DNA from: Paenibacillus sp. An7
Lineage (GTDB): Bacteria; Bacillota; Bacilli; Paenibacillales; Paenibacillaceae
Length of the DNA: 64,000 nt
NCBI RefSeq assembly: GCF_009870785.1
Contig: NZ_WTWX01000001.1
Location: forward strand, 578,065 to 642,064
Direction: 5' to 3'
Below the pieces are notes generated by a model that was given only the letters and a program-made list of their open reading frames with translations, was not told the origin of the DNA and did not search any database. The position numbers and the translations under genes were made by a program. This document shows positions 25,889 to 32,810 of this stretch, one piece after another (position 1 is the stretch's first letter; each line of letters opens with the position of its first letter).

Positions 25889-26899
25889 TCACTTGGAAGA
25901 GATAACGTCATTTGCAAAATCGTTATTCACAATGGCAGAAGCGGGAACTTCCTCTTTCAGCTCTCCTGCATTTTTCATAACTGCAAGCAAGTTATTCCAT
26001 TCTTCCTCATCAATGACTGGGTCAGTGGCATAAGTTTCTTGAGCTTTATAGCGCTCTATACTGCTGGTAACTATCGATGGATCCGCATCTTTAAAATAAG
26101 GCATGATCACTTCCGCAATTTCTTCGGATGAGTGCTCGTTCACCCAGGTCTGTGCTTTATGGAGACCTCTGGTGAATTTGGTTACCGTCTCTTGGTTCGC
26201 CTTGATATAGCTTTGCTTTGTCATAAATACCGTATAAGGCAAATGCCCGCTCTCCACCCCGAAGGAAGCCACTACTTTCCCTCTACCTTCCTTTTCAAAG
26301 ATGGATGCCTGCGGTTCAAAGAGCTGCACATAATCTCCGGTTCCTGAAGCAAAAGCGGCTGCAATGTTTGCAAAATCGATATTTTGGATGAGCGTCAAAT
26401 CCTGGTGAGGATTGATCCCTTTTTTACCTAGTGCAAACTCCCCCGCCATCTGCGGCATCCCGCCTTTTCTTTGACCGAGGAACTCGCTGCCTTTAAGCTG
26501 CGACCAGTCAAAGTCACCTTGCTGATCTCTTGCGAATAAAAAGGTTCCATCGGTTTGCGTTACTTGAGCAAAATTGATGACAGGGTCTTCTGCTCCCTGT
26601 TGATACACATAGATCGACGTTTCCGCTCCCACCAAGGCAATATCAATGGACCCTGCCAAAAGAGCAGCCATGGTTTTGTCTCCACCAGCGGTCGTTTGAA
26701 TCTCTACATCAAGTCCTTCTTCCTTAAAAAAACCTTTAGCGACAGCTACATATTCTGGTGCATAGAATACGGAACGAGTAACCTCTCCTACCCGTACCTT
26801 TACATCCCCGCTGCTTTTACCGCCCGTACACCCGCTCATAACGACACTCAACAGGAGAACCGGCAGCAAAAGCAGCTTCCACCATCCTTTTCCTTTCAT
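25889..26899 (-). CDS. ABC substrate-binding lipoprotein (SsuA/NMT1/ThiY type)
   Basis: 336 aa from ATG 26899 (GGGGAGGG upstream). Signal sequence with lipobox VVMSGC, then a type II periplasmic-binding fold of the NMT1/SsuA family (VRVGEVTRSVFYAPEYVAVAKGFFKEEGLDVE; MAALLAGSIDIALVGAE). Substrates in this family include sulfonates, taurine, nitrate and pyrimidine thiamine precursors; nothing here decides among them, and I see no THI-box or S-box riboswitch upstream. First gene of the three-gene import operon. Confidence 0.88.
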   Translation of the reverse strand: MKGKGWWKLLLLPVLLLSVVMSGCTGGKSSGDVKVRVGEVTRSVFYAPEYVAVAKGFFKEEGLDVEIQTTAGGDKTMAALLAGSIDIALVGAETSIYVYQQGAEDPVINFAQVTQTDGTFLFARDQQGDFDWSQLKGSEFLGQRKGGMPQMAGEFALGKKGINPHQDLTLIQNIDFANIAAAFASGTGDYVQLFEPQASIFEKEGRGKVVASFGVESGHLPYTVFMTKQSYIKANQETVTKFTRGLHKAQTWVNEHSSEEIAEVIMPYFKDADPSIVTSSIERYKAQETYATDPVIDEEEWNNLLAVMKNAGELKEEVPASAIVNNDFANDVISSK

Positions 26900-27021
26900 C
26901 TTAGAACCCTCCCCTAAGTAGCAATGCAATTTATGAGTATACGTATGCAATGAACCTACAAATGGTTAATGAATTCGGGGAGATCACCCGCCCGTTTCCA
27001 TATATTTTACATGTTGATGTG

Positions 27022-27056
27022 AAAAAAGCTGACAGATCATAATGACCGTCAGCTTT
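27022..27056 (-). terminator. Terminator of the M32 carboxypeptidase gene
   Basis: Minus strand: 8-9-bp stem (27026-27033 with 27048-27055) followed by TTTTTT. It lies about 105 nt past the carboxypeptidase stop and upstream of the ABC operon. Confidence 0.8.
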
Positions 27057-27161
27057 ATCTTCTATCTTTTGAAAAATGACATGAATCGATTTATATAACA
27101 CATTTCGTTGCCTTAATTTCATCTGGAACACAATTCAAGTATATATCTCTCTATCTAAATT

Positions 27162-28679
27162 CTATAAAGAATAAATTTCTTTATATTTTCCCTCTAAATA
27201 ATCGGCAAGATAATCTGGATTCAGTTCCTCTCCCGTAATTGCGAGAATAAGTTCGGATGGTTTTCGTGATTTACCGTACTTGTAAACTTTTTCGGTAAGC
27301 CATTCTTTAATCGGTGAAAGATTTCCTTCTCGAAGATGACGATCAAATTCCGGCATTTCTTTTCGCATCGTGTTAACGATCTGCGCAGCATACATATTCC
27401 CCAGTGAATACGACGCAAAATAACCAAAATCTCCGCTCGACCAGTGTACATCCTGTAAAACACCCAATCCATCGTGAGGAGGTGTCACACCGAGGTACTG
27501 TTTATATTTATCATTCCATACGGCAGGAAGGTCTGAGACTGATAAATTCTCGTTAAATAACATCTTCTCTATTTCATAACGGATGATGATATGCAAGTTG
27601 TAAGTTAGTTCGTCTGCCTCAATACGGATCAGTGAACTCTCTACTTTATTAATTGCGCGGTAAAAAGATTCGACACACACATCTTTCAGCTGCTCTGGAA
27701 AATAAGACTGTAATACCGGATAGTAGCGCTCCCAGAAAGGAAGACTACGGCCAATCATATTTTCCCAGAGTCTCGATTGAGATTCATGAATTCCCATGGA
27801 AGTTCCTTCTGCAAGAAGGGTGCCTGCAAGTTTTGGATCGATATTTTGTTCATATAGCGCATGACCGCCTTCATGAAGTGAGCTGAATACGGCGCTTGCC
27901 ACATCTTTTTCATAATAATGCGTGGTAATACGTACATCCCCTGGATTAAGCCCTGTAGCAAATGGATGTACGCTTTCGTCGAGTCTTCCGGCTTCAAAAT
28001 CGTAGCCCATTTCCCCTAGAATATAGCGGCTAAATTCTTCTTGTTTCTTGATATCGAAAGACTGATCTAGAAAGGAAGTATCCGGTTTATGTACGGAATT
28101 TTTGATTTTTTCTTGCAGGGAAACAAGGCGCGCTTTTAGTCTACTGAATACTTCATCCAGTTTTGCTACCGTGAGATCCGGTTCGAACATATCAAGCAAC
28201 GTATCGTAGCGCGTATCTTTCACACCGAAATAATCTATGAATTCTCTCTTCATTTCTACGATTTGGGATAAGTAAGGTTCAAATGCAGCGAAATCTCCGT
28301 TTTCTTTTGCACTCTCCCACTGCACTTGTGATTTAGGCGCAAGCACGCTGAATGCCTGGAATTTATCCGGCGGTACGGACTGCATACGATTCATTTCCAG
28401 CTTTACATCCTCAATCAGACGCTGATCTTGCTCTTGAAGCTGCTTAAATACATCCTCGTTCGTTAAATAAGTGATGAGTTCTTTCATTTCATCTGAGATC
28501 GAAATTTTGAATGCTTCCGTTGCCAGCATACCAATGGTCTCAGAACGTGTATCTACACCCTTACGTGGGGCCCCCGTAGCTAAATCCCAATCAAGTAGTC
28601 CGATAGCCTCGTAATAACTTTTTATTTTTCGATTCATATTCAAAAAGTGTTCAAACTTAGCCTGGATATCGTGATTCAT
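27162..28679 (-). CDS. M32 family metallocarboxypeptidase (Taq/Bsu carboxypeptidase)
   Basis: About 505 aa from ATG 28679, 7 nt after GGGGTG; an in-frame ATG at 28694 lacks an SD. The zinc motif HEGGH is at about residue 265 (SLHEGGHALYEQ), followed by the M32-specific GTSMGIHESQSRLWENMIGR. It removes C-terminal residues (except proline) from peptides in the cytosol. It is divergent from the HesB-like gene, sharing an overlapping promoter region with a 24-bp palindrome. Confidence 0.95.
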   Translation of the reverse strand: MNHDIQAKFEHFLNMNRKIKSYYEAIGLLDWDLATGAPRKGVDTRSETIGMLATEAFKISISDEMKELITYLTNEDVFKQLQEQDQRLIEDVKLEMNRMQSVPPDKFQAFSVLAPKSQVQWESAKENGDFAAFEPYLSQIVEMKREFIDYFGVKDTRYDTLLDMFEPDLTVAKLDEVFSRLKARLVSLQEKIKNSVHKPDTSFLDQSFDIKKQEEFSRYILGEMGYDFEAGRLDESVHPFATGLNPGDVRITTHYYEKDVASAVFSSLHEGGHALYEQNIDPKLAGTLLAEGTSMGIHESQSRLWENMIGRSLPFWERYYPVLQSYFPEQLKDVCVESFYRAINKVESSLIRIEADELTYNLHIIIRYEIEKMLFNENLSVSDLPAVWNDKYKQYLGVTPPHDGLGVLQDVHWSSGDFGYFASYSLGNMYAAQIVNTMRKEMPEFDRHLREGNLSPIKEWLTEKVYKYGKSRKPSELILAITGEELNPDYLADYLEGKYKEIYSL

Positions 28680-28715
28680 TTCAATGCACCCCATTTACAT
28701 TATTATCTCTTCCTA

Positions 28716-28744
28716 TTGATCATACTTTTTGTAAGTCGTATAAT
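28716..28744 (+). promoter_or_regulatory. Promoter of the HesB-like gene
   Basis: -35 TTGATC (28716-28721), 17-bp spacer, -10 TATAAT (28739-28744). Confidence 0.7.
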
Positions 28745-28747
28745 CAA
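28719..28747 (-). promoter_or_regulatory. Promoter of the M32 carboxypeptidase gene
   Basis: Minus strand: -35 TTGATT (28742-28747), 17-bp spacer, -10 TATGAT (28719-28724). It occupies the same DNA as the plus-strand promoter, so the two should exclude each other. Confidence 0.6.
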
Positions 28748-28764
28748 CTTTACAAAGTTGATTA
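28741..28764. promoter_or_regulatory. 24-bp palindromic operator candidate
   Basis: Two perfect 11-bp arms (28741-28751, TAATCAACTTT, and 28754-28764) around a 2-bp centre. It covers the HesB-gene -10 and start site and the -35 of the divergent carboxypeptidase gene. The regulator is unknown. Confidence 0.7.
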
Positions 28765-28797
28765 CTTATCTTGTGGTATAGGAGGGAACGAGTGACT

Positions 28798-29142
28798 ATG
28801 AAAATCAAAGTAAACAAGGCTGCAGAAGAGCTTCTTAAGAAAAAGCTTGATGACAAGCCCGGTGTCATTCGTTTGTTTTACGACACGGAAGGCTGCGGTT
28901 GTGTAGTAAGCGGCGTTCCTGCATTCCATATTGTTTCAAAGTCGGAAGATTTGGATATTACAATTGAGAGCAACATCCCGGAGCTCACCTTTATACTTGA
29001 CAGCTCAAAGGCTGTTTTTTTTGAGGATGAACTTATTTTATCAACAGATCCTGGTGATCGTTCTTTGAGACTATCCAGTAACGGACAACATTATGGGATG
29101 TATCTGTTTCCGAAGGATACTCGTTTACAAAACCAGGACTAA
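28798..29142 (+). CDS. HesB-like (iron-sulfur biosynthesis fold) protein
   Basis: 114 aa. HesB/IscA-like beta fold with the motif DTEGCGCVVSGVP (Cys33, Cys35); it lacks the C-terminal CGC of true A-type carriers, so Fe-S carrier function is uncertain. Similar to small Bacillus proteins of the YqkB type. ATG at 28798 is 11-12 nt after GGAGG; an in-frame GTG at 28792 is at better SD distance and could be the real start. First gene before a carbonic anhydrase. Confidence 0.82.
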   Translation: MKIKVNKAAEELLKKKLDDKPGVIRLFYDTEGCGCVVSGVPAFHIVSKSEDLDITIESNIPELTFILDSSKAVFFEDELILSTDPGDRSLRLSSNGQHYGMYLFPKDTRLQNQD

Positions 29143-29189
29143 GCAGTTAAACCCTATTTCAAGCTCGTAATTACTAAGGAGGAAGTAAC

Positions 29190-29768
29190 ATGGACAACAT
29201 CAAGGATATGCTGGAACATAACAAGCAGTTTGTAGAAAACCGGGACTATGAGGCCTACATATCAGATAAGTTTCCTCAAAAGAAAATGATGATCGTTACT
29301 TGTATGGATACACGGTTAGTCGAGCTTCTTCCTAAGGCTATGAATTTCCGTAATGGAGATGTAAAAATCATTAAAACAGCCGGTGCTATTATTTCTCATC
29401 CATTCGGCAGTGCAATGCGCAGTATTCTTGTTGGCTTGTACGAGCTTGGCGCAAAAGAAGTCATTGTTGTTGGGCATCATGAATGTGGTATGGCAGCACT
29501 TAATAGTGATGATATGCTCCATCACATGACGGAAAGAGGAATCTCCAATAAGGTTCTTGATACAATTGAACATTCTGGAATCAATCTAAAAAACTGGCTC
29601 CGCGGATTTGATAACGTACAAGAAGGATTGATGGAAACGGTAGAAATGATTCGCAACCACCCTCTCCTTCCTTCCGATGTACCGGTTCACGGTATGATTA
29701 TCGATCCTAAAACAGGTGCGCTGGATCTCTTAGTCGACGGAAATAAAAATCTGGCAGTAAAATCTTAA
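29190..29768 (+). CDS. Beta-class carbonic anhydrase
   Basis: 192 aa. Zinc ligands Cys38 (CMDTR, with the Asp40-Arg42 dyad), His96 and Cys99 (GHHECGM). It interconverts CO2 and bicarbonate in the cytosol, resembling B. subtilis YtiB. AAGGAGG lies 7 nt before the ATG. 47 bp after the HesB-like gene and probably co-transcribed; ends at a strong terminator. Confidence 0.93.
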   Translation: MDNIKDMLEHNKQFVENRDYEAYISDKFPQKKMMIVTCMDTRLVELLPKAMNFRNGDVKIIKTAGAIISHPFGSAMRSILVGLYELGAKEVIVVGHHECGMAALNSDDMLHHMTERGISNKVLDTIEHSGINLKNWLRGFDNVQEGLMETVEMIRNHPLLPSDVPVHGMIIDPKTGALDLLVDGNKNLAVKS

Positions 29769-29794
29769 ATTTATAGAGAAATCTTAAATTTATA
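29761..29794. repeat. 15-bp tandem-type direct repeat spanning the stop codon
   Basis: AATCTTAAATTTATA occurs at 29761-29775 and again at 29780-29794, 4 bp apart. The first copy contains the carbonic anhydrase stop codon; a frozen slippage duplication is likely. Confidence 0.85.
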
Positions 29795-29800
29795 AAAAAA

Positions 29801-29846
29801 CAAGACCCTGTGCATTGCATTTCGTAATGTACGGTCTTGTTTTTTT
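29801..29846 (+). terminator. Terminator of the HesB/carbonic anhydrase operon
   Basis: CAAGACC/GGTCTTG outer stem (29801-29807 and 29833-29839) with an inner GTGCATT/AATGTAC stem, then seven T. Confidence 0.92.
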
Positions 29847-30009
29847 ATTACATTTTCGTGACATACCTTATACAATCTTCTCTCTTAAACCGAAGAACGG
29901 TTGTCAAACCATACAGTATTAGTGTACACTTTTATTCATATTATAGTTATAGAAAACGCTTAATTCCATGTTTGATGTAGCTATAACTTAGTAAAGGAGA
30001 CATGTCCAC

Positions 30010-30567
30010 TTGAACATACTGTCCTATGGTTTGCTCGGGTTACTCACACGTGACGAATCTTCCGGTTATGATCTTATGCTAAGAATTCAGCCGCACTGGC
30101 AAGCAAAGCATAGCCAAATTTATCCCATTCTGTCCCGAATGGAAGAGGATGGACTATTATCGGCTCGGTGGGTTGAACAAACAGACAAACCGGATAAAAA
30201 AATGTACCGTGTCACAGACAAAGGTATTCAGAAATTATTGGACTGGATGTACACTCCCGTGTCCACCCCTGCTTTAAGAGATGAACTCAATCTTCGTATG
30301 ATCTGCTTTCAAGTCACGAACCCGATTGTGATGAAGCGATGGGTAGATGAACGCAGAGATTGGTTTGAGTCCCGGCTTGCATACTATGAAGCATTGCTTG
30401 CAAATTTACCTGAAGAAGCAGTACAGCCAGGCAGCCCTTACTTTGGGGAATATATTGTCAATACGAAAGGAACCATGACGGCAAAAACCGGTATTGAATG
30501 GTGCCACTGGGTTAACGGCCTCATGAATGCTCATTTTCAAGAACGCCAAGCAACCCATACACATTGA
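30010..30567 (+). CDS. PadR family transcriptional regulator
   Basis: 185 aa. N-terminal winged helix of the PadR type (YGLLGLLTRDESSGYDLMLRI, SQIYPILSRMEEDGLL, YRVTDKGIQKL) and a helical C-terminal dimerisation domain (Vir_act_alpha_C). The start is TTG at 30010, 10 nt after AAGGAG; an ATG at 30002 opens only a 3-codon frame (ATG TCC ACT TGA) whose stop overlaps the TTG. It may regulate the membrane-protein gene that follows. Upstream lie a 10-bp palindrome AGTGTACACT (29921-29930) and an AGTTATAG/CTATAACT inverted repeat (29945-29952, 29981-29988). Confidence 0.88.
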   Translation: MNILSYGLLGLLTRDESSGYDLMLRIQPHWQAKHSQIYPILSRMEEDGLLSARWVEQTDKPDKKMYRVTDKGIQKLLDWMYTPVSTPALRDELNLRMICFQVTNPIVMKRWVDERRDWFESRLAYYEALLANLPEEAVQPGSPYFGEYIVNTKGTMTAKTGIEWCHWVNGLMNAHFQERQATHTH

Positions 30568-30653
30568 TGTTCAAAAAAATGAAACCAATATTTTTCTCAA
30601 ACGTAAATAACTTATGTCACAAAAATTACATTCCAGGAGGGTTTTTCACTCAT

Positions 30654-31118
30654 ATGAAAAAATGGTTCAGCACGAAACGTCTATTAATGGTAATGATGGC
30701 TTTTACACTGATTTTCTCTACTCTTGCAATTCCGGATCATGCCGATGCACGCCGCGGTGGATTTAAATCAGGTACCAAGTCCTACCAAAGCAATCCTACC
30801 CGTTCTAATAACAGCACGAACTCAACTACTAAAAGCACTACTGCAAATAACTCTGCAAATACAGCAGCCAAGAAGCCAGGATTTTTCGGTGGTGGATCAT
30901 TGATGAAAGGTCTAATGATTGGTGGTCTTGCAGGTATGCTGTTCGGAGGTCTTTTCGGTAACATGGGATTCCTTGGCGACATCCTAGGACTTGCAATTAA
31001 CCTCTTAGCAATCTATGTTATTGTTATGCTTGGAGTAGGTATCTATAGATCTATTAAGAAACGCCGTTTGGAGAATGAAAGATCAGGTAATAACAACGGC
31101 GGAAACGGACGGTATTAA
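30654..31118 (+). CDS. Secreted/membrane protein with Gly-rich hydrophobic domain
   Basis: 154 aa from ATG 30654 (AGGAGGG 12 nt upstream). N-terminal signal peptide with probable cleavage after HADA, a basic segment RRGGFKSGTKSY, a Ser/Thr/Asn-rich linker, then a Gly/Met-rich hydrophobic stretch (GLMIGGLAGMLFGGLFGNMGFLGDILGLAINLLAIYVIVMLGVGIY as separate helices) and a basic C-terminus. It recalls the N-terminal half of bacterial Tim44-like proteins of Bacillales, but the Tim44 domain is absent. Function unknown. Confidence 0.7.
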   Translation: MKKWFSTKRLLMVMMAFTLIFSTLAIPDHADARRGGFKSGTKSYQSNPTRSNNSTNSTTKSTTANNSANTAAKKPGFFGGGSLMKGLMIGGLAGMLFGGLFGNMGFLGDILGLAINLLAIYVIVMLGVGIYRSIKKRRLENERSGNNNGGNGRY

Positions 31119-31123
31119 GAAGT

Positions 31124-31402
31124 ATGGTTATTACAATGGATGAGATCGTGAATGCAATATGCATCCACACTGCAGAACGTAAACAAATTAAGCCAACAGA
31201 TGTTCAAGTCGAACTTAGTTGGGATGAAGATACTGGTTACAGTGCAGAGATATGGGCTCAAGGTCGCAGCCAGTTCATCGTTGAAGCGAATATGATTGAA
31301 GCCATCCTGCGATATGTTCACCAAGAATATAACATTCGTGCTTATCGTGAAGATGTTACCCTTGAACTTGATGAAGAAATTACGGCTACGATTCGTACTT
31401 AG
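31124..31402 (+). CDS. DUF2653 (YxcD-like) protein
   Basis: 92 aa small acidic cytosolic protein. The start MVITMDEIVNAICIHTAERK and the core VQVELSWDEDTGYSAEIW, EANMIEAILRYV match the DUF2653/YxcD family. Function unknown. It follows the membrane protein by 5 bp and probably shares its mRNA; a weak SD precedes the ATG and an alternative in-frame ATG exists at 31136. Confidence 0.78.
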   Translation: MVITMDEIVNAICIHTAERKQIKPTDVQVELSWDEDTGYSAEIWAQGRSQFIVEANMIEAILRYVHQEYNIRAYREDVTLELDEEITATIRT

Positions 31403-31431
31403 TCAGGACAAAGCAGTATCATATACAGTAG

Positions 31432-31480
31432 AAAAAGCGGTCTTAGCGTCATTGACATGACACGAAGACCGCTTTTTTTA
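31432..31480 (+). terminator. Terminator of the PadR cluster
   Basis: AAAAAGCGGTCTT stem pairing with AAGACCGCTTTTT, with an inner GTCAT/ATGAC stem, then a T-run on the plus strand. Confidence 0.9.
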
Positions 31481-31530
31481 TTTTACATCACTGACTTCTT
31501 AGTGGAGCGAACATTCTAATGGAACCACGA

Positions 31531-31578
31531 ACAAAAAAAACGATTCTTACCAGCTAGAGAAAGCTAGTAAGAATCGTT
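31531..31578 (-). terminator. Terminator of the TPR receptor/peptide cassette
   Basis: Minus strand: 17-bp stem (31539-31555 with 31562-31578, one G-U) and 6-nt loop, followed by eight T. Confidence 0.92.
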
Positions 31579-31594
31579 AAGTTCTTGTGTAGGT

Positions 31595-31637
31595 AAATCA
31601 ATTTCATAACTCATTTAGAGAGTCATGAAATTGATTT
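31595..31637 (-). other. Strong hairpin downstream of the peptide gene
   Basis: 18-bp stem (31595-31612 with 31620-31637, a single G-U on the minus-strand RNA) and a 7-nt loop, 43 nt past the peptide stop and before the terminator. No T-run follows, so it is more likely an mRNA 3'-end stabiliser or processing site than a terminator. Confidence 0.75.
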
Positions 31638-31679
31638 AAGTAAAAGATATTTATGTATGTTAGTTATTATCAGTTGTTA

Positions 31680-31796
31680 TTATCTACCAGTGTACTCAGA
31701 TCCATGATCAGCTAGATCCAACTGGATTGGAGTGTAACTAAAAGTTACTACTGCTAGACCCAGCAGGAGTGCTACGGAAAGAAGGGCTTTTTTCAT
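31680..31796 (-). CDS. Phr-like secreted signalling peptide precursor (38 aa)
   Basis: Starts at ATG 31796, 9 nt after AGGAG, and stops TAA at 31680. The product is a lysine start (MKK), a hydrophobic core ALLSVALLLGLAVV, and a polar C-terminus ending DLADHGSEYTGR. This is the layout of Phr/PapR/AimP-type pro-peptides: exported by Sec, trimmed outside, and re-imported by an oligopeptide permease to bind a TPR receptor. It overlaps the last 59 bp of the TPR receptor gene in another frame, the classic arrangement of rap-phr pairs. An extended -10 TGTTATGAT lies about 40 nt upstream inside the receptor gene and may be a second promoter. The mature peptide cannot be fixed from sequence. Confidence 0.8.
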   Translation of the reverse strand: MKKALLSVALLLGLAVVTFSYTPIQLDLADHGSEYTGR

Positions 31797-32607
31797 CGGA
31801 TAAGTCTCCTCTCATAATGATATCGTTTAATATATCATAACACAGCTTTAACTGAGAAACACTACCAAATTTTCTAATTACTTCAAATAACGATATTGCT
31901 TTTTTAAAATATTTATCATTGCCTAACTGATCCGCTGCAAAAAGAATATGCAAAGTTAGATCAATCGCAGCAGAGTGTTCTTGTCTTCTGTGTCTATACA
32001 AAGCTAACTGATACTGATAAGCCAAGTAATGCGCTGCCTTAACCTTCTCTTTGTAGTGAGTATAGTCTTTTATATGTTGACTTAACTGATTAATTTCTGT
32101 TTCCACATCGTAATTGTATTGATTCGCGGAACGAAGGATATTTATTAATCCTTGCAGAGCTTGGTCGGGCGTTTTAACTAAAAATTCAACATACTCAGGT
32201 ATTCTTTCTTGTTTACCATCCAGTACATCAAGTTGCAATGTATTCGCTGAAGCAAAAAATTTGAAATCTTCTATAATAAACTTTCCTGTATCCGTAGAAT
32301 CATTAAGCCAATCCAGATTCGCATACAATGATATGTACTCTCTCGATTTGTTAAGTTCACCTAGTTTCTGATAGGACAAACTTTTCATCAAAGAACTATA
32401 ACCAAAATAATAAATGATATGTTGTTTAAATTCATGAGAAGTAGACTCCATTTCAACGAGTTCCTTGTGAATTTCTTTTGCCAAAGTCATCAATTCGTCT
32501 GAGAACGAAAGCACTTCCTCCCAATTCTCTAATGTATAGTTGATCTGAATCAACTTCACCAGTGTGTCTAAGTCGAGAGATTCACTATAAGGATAAGGTT
32601 CGTGCAT
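31738..32607 (-). CDS. TPR receptor of the Rap/RRNPP type (no HTH domain)
   Basis: 289 aa from ATG 32607 (6 nt after GGAGG). All-helical with TPR-like helix pairs: YTLENWEEVLSFSDELMTLAKEI, YYFGYSSLMKSLSYQKLGELNKSREYISLYANLDW, AAHYLAYQYQLALYRHRRQEHSAAIDLTLHIL. These resemble the C-terminal peptide-binding half of Paenibacillus/Bacillus RRNPP regulators, but no N-terminal HTH is present, so it should act on a protein partner as Rap proteins do (phosphatase of Spo0F or blocker of a response regulator). It ends in a low-complexity tail (SFRSTPAGSSSSNF) encoded where the peptide gene overlaps. Promoter at 32647-32675. Confidence 0.75.
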   Translation of the reverse strand: MHEPYPYSESLDLDTLVKLIQINYTLENWEEVLSFSDELMTLAKEIHKELVEMESTSHEFKQHIIYYFGYSSLMKSLSYQKLGELNKSREYISLYANLDWLNDSTDTGKFIIEDFKFFASANTLQLDVLDGKQERIPEYVEFLVKTPDQALQGLINILRSANQYNYDVETEINQLSQHIKDYTHYKEKVKAAHYLAYQYQLALYRHRRQEHSAAIDLTLHILFAADQLGNDKYFKKAISLFEVIRKFGSVSQLKLCYDILNDIIMRGDLSDEKSPSFRSTPAGSSSSNF

Positions 32608-32646
32608 CATTTCCCTCCTCATTATTTAATATCATATTTTTACTAT

Positions 32647-32675
32647 ATTTTACATTACATATAACATCAGGTCAA
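32647..32675 (-). promoter_or_regulatory. Promoter of the TPR receptor/peptide cassette
   Basis: Minus strand: -35 TTGACC (32670-32675), 17-bp spacer, -10 TAAAAT (32647-32652). Confidence 0.7.
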
Positions 32676-32742
32676 TTATACGTAATCTTATTAATTTTAA
32701 TAGAGACTTTTGGCTTATTTCACTATTTACACAAGATAAATG

Positions 32743-32770
32743 TTGCCGTTTTCATTTCAAAGACTATAAT
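32743..32770 (+). promoter_or_regulatory. Possible promoter of the PAS histidine kinase
   Basis: -35 TTGCCG (32743-32748), 16-bp spacer, -10 TATAAT (32765-32770), 40 nt before the GTG start. Confidence 0.55.
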
Positions 32771-32810
32771 TAAAATCAAATACATCCTGTCACAAGAGAG
32801 GAGACATTCA

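Noticed and set aside
26900..27021. Riboswitch upstream of the SsuABC-type operon
   Set aside because: I looked for THI-box (CUGAGA and downstream core) and S-box features and found none; the region is plain AT-rich DNA with a weak TATACT only.
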